Program-made: the position numbers and the translations under genes | Part shown: one piece after another, positions 42,816 to 43,910 of the stretch | Position numbering within the stretch: the first letter of the stretch is position 1 | How the letters are laid out: each line of letters begins with the position of its first letter | The notes under the pieces: generated by a model | Seen by the model: only the letters and a program-made list of their open reading frames with translations | Databases searched by the model: none | What the model was told of the DNA's origin: nothing | DNA from: an uncultured Christensenellaceae bacterium | GTDB lineage: Bacteria > Bacillota > Clostridia > Christensenellales > Pumilibacteraceae | Length of the DNA stretch: 43,910 nucleotides | Assembly (NCBI GenBank): GCA_910587445.1 | Contig: CAJULE010000004.1 | Coordinates: 68,120-112,029 of the forward strand | Direction of reading: 5' to 3'

Positions 42816-43454
42816 ATGAAAAACTACAAAAACGTCGTAATACTCGATCATCCGCTTATAAGGCATAAAATTGCCCTGCTCCGCGACAAGGCAACGGGTA
42901 CGAAACAATTTCGCGAGCTCATAGAAGAGATAACGACGCTCATAACGTTCGAGAGCTTCAAAGAGGTAAAGACAAAGACCGTCGAGGTGGAAACGCCGCT
43001 CGAAAAGTGCGAGCAGAAAGTGGTGGTCGAAGGAAGCGTTGCCATAGTGCCGATCCTTCGCGCCGGTCTCGGCATGGTCAGCGGCGTTCACACACTTTTC
43101 CCGACGGCGAAAGTCGGACACATAGGTATGTATCGCGACGAACAGACGCTCGAGCCGAAGGAGTATTACTGTAAGCTTCCCGAGGGGATCGAGCATATGC
43201 AGGTCGTTCTTCTCGATCCCATGCTCGCTACGGGCGGAAGTGCGTGCGACGCGATAAACCTTTTGAAAAAACGCGGTTGCAAGGACATAAAACTTATGAA
43301 TATCATAGGCGCGCCGGAAGGCGTAAAAAAGGTTGCGGAGGCTCATCCCGACGTCAACATCTATCTTTCGACGCTCGACCGCTGTTTGAACGAAAACGGA
43401 TATATTCTGCCGGGGCTCGGGGATGCGGGCGACCGCCTCTTCGGAACAAAATAA
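42816..43454 (+). CDS. upp: Uracil phosphoribosyltransferase
   Basis: It converts uracil and PRPP to UMP, the salvage step after uptake by the neighbouring permease. The 212-residue length is normal. Visible: IVPILRAGLGMVSGV, the PRPP-binding LLDPMLATGGSACDAI, and the C-terminal uracil-binding GLGDAGDRLFGTK. GGGAGA precedes the ATG. uraA-upp is a simple uracil salvage operon without pyr genes. Five bases after the stop the arm of repeat copy E begins. Confidence 0.97.
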   Translation: MKNYKNVVILDHPLIRHKIALLRDKATGTKQFRELIEEITTLITFESFKEVKTKTVEVETPLEKCEQKVVVEGSVAIVPILRAGLGMVSGVHTLFPTAKVGHIGMYRDEQTLEPKEYYCKLPEGIEHMQVVLLDPMLATGGSACDAINLLKKRGCKDIKLMNIIGAPEGVKKVAEAHPDVNIYLSTLDRCLNENGYILPGLGDAGDRLFGTK

Positions 43455-43458
43455 CACT

Positions 43459-43592
43459 CCTAAGCGGCTTATATGCGTCGCAATACAGGCTACGTGCTTC
43501 TCGTCGGCGGGCGCTGTATGGCTGCAGTGCAGCAACCCGCCTCCTCGTCGCCTGTTGCCTGTCTTGCTCGCATCTAATCCGCTTAGGTTTTT
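43459..43592. repeat. Hairpin repeat R1, copy E, inside the upp terminator
   Basis: CCTAAGCGG (43459-43467) and CCGCTTAGG (43579-43587) pair perfectly and are followed by TTTTT (43588-43592), so the outer arms look like an ordinary terminator of upp. Between them lies the R1 core: CTTATATGCGTCGCAATACAG at the left, GGCGGG/CCCGCC around an apical CTGTATGG...GTGCAG stem, and GTCTTGCTCGCATCTAA at the right. Confidence 0.88.
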
Positions 43593-43910
43593 CACTGGCG
43601 AAGCATTACCGCTTAATGTCATTTCGAGCCTATTCTGTTTATGTCATTTCGAGCGTAGTCGCCCGTTACATTGTCATTCCGAGCGGAGCGAAGCGAAGTC
43701 GAGGAATCTGAATTAAAGGACCTTTCGACTGCGCTCAAGGTGACAAAAAAAGTATCATGCCGCACATCTCTTTTTTGTCATTTCGAGCGTAGTCGAGAAA
43801 TCTATTCCGAAATAAAGGCTCCCCTTAGCAAGGGCGCGAACGCGGCGGCGTAAGCCGCAACAACAGTCCTGTGGACTGCCCTTTGCGCAGAGCGGCGAGA
43901 AGCTGTGCTT
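43593..43910. repeat. Dispersed repeats at the window end
   Basis: No gene is visible. GTCATTTCGAGC-type units occur at 43617, 43641, 43673 and 43778, with an inverted-half CTTTCGACTGCGCTCAAGGTGACA at 43721-43744. The end (43815-43910) holds an AGGCTCCCCTTAGCAAGGGC unit and finishes GCGGCGAGAAGCTGTGCTT, nearly the same as the first 19 bases of the window. Confidence 0.7.

Overview
The window looks like a chromosomal segment of an uncultured, gut-type Clostridia bacterium (Firmicutes). The basis is a long Bacillus/Clostridia-type SRP RNA, a BofA-family sporulation gene, strong Shine-Dalgarno sequences, and dense intergenic repeats of the kind common in gut Clostridia contigs. I cannot name a genus. 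About 31 protein genes and one RNA gene are supported. No tRNA, rRNA, CRISPR array, phage gene or transposase gene was seen.

Layout. 1-620: repeats. 622-5215 (minus): ilvD-leuC-leuD-leuB, a branched-chain amino-acid operon with a clear promoter. 5571-7904 (plus): a 777-residue TIR protein with zinc ribbon, TPR, coiled coils, three membrane helices and a small BspA-like outer domain. 7967-10289 (minus): ilvB-ilvN, separated by a hairpin repeat. 10471-10735 (minus): SRP RNA. 11205-12227 (minus): a zinc-ribbon Ser/Thr protein kinase, apparently on a leaderless mRNA. 12575-19136 (plus): ileS (eukaryote-like type), an rRNA-type methyltransferase, an RluA pseudouridine synthase and type-2 galT. 19372-22740 (plus): a 1122-residue lipoprotein with seven InlB/Listeria-Bacteroides repeats and BspA-type leucine-rich repeats. 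22878-24320 (minus): proS (archaeal/eukaryotic-like type). 24450-24983 (minus): bofA and an XRE repressor, divergent from a 33-residue membrane peptide whose promoter carries two matching operators. 25321-25917 (minus): a DUF2188 membrane protein. 26063-29448 (plus): metK-recD2. 29983-32612 (plus): a YacL-like membrane protein with a decayed PIN domain, a 12-helix transporter-like protein and a small unknown protein. 32708-39343 (plus): fhs-glnS-SDR-HAD-alaS, with a compact 600-residue AlaRS. 39785-41086 (plus): membrane-anchored GH5. 41244-43454 (plus): uraA-upp, a uracil uptake and salvage pair. 43455-43910: repeats.

How the genes work together. The leu/ilv genes cover most of valine, isoleucine and leucine synthesis (acetolactate synthase, dihydroxyacid dehydratase, isopropylmalate isomerase and dehydrogenase). 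fhs and metK supply one-carbon units and SAM. Four aminoacyl-tRNA synthetases (Ile, Pro, Gln, Ala) lie close together, and three or four of them are not the usual Firmicutes type. Surface-facing functions are the TIR receptor-like protein, the InlB/BspA lipoprotein and the anchored GH5 enzyme.

Two things look most worth following. The first is a family of about 125-bp hairpin elements (six copies) that sit directly at gene 3' ends, each enclosed by a different, locus-specific palindrome, as if the element had inserted into the tip of a pre-existing terminator hairpin. The second is the TIR protein, whose layout resembles a transmembrane receptor with an outer LRR-like domain and an inner TIR domain.
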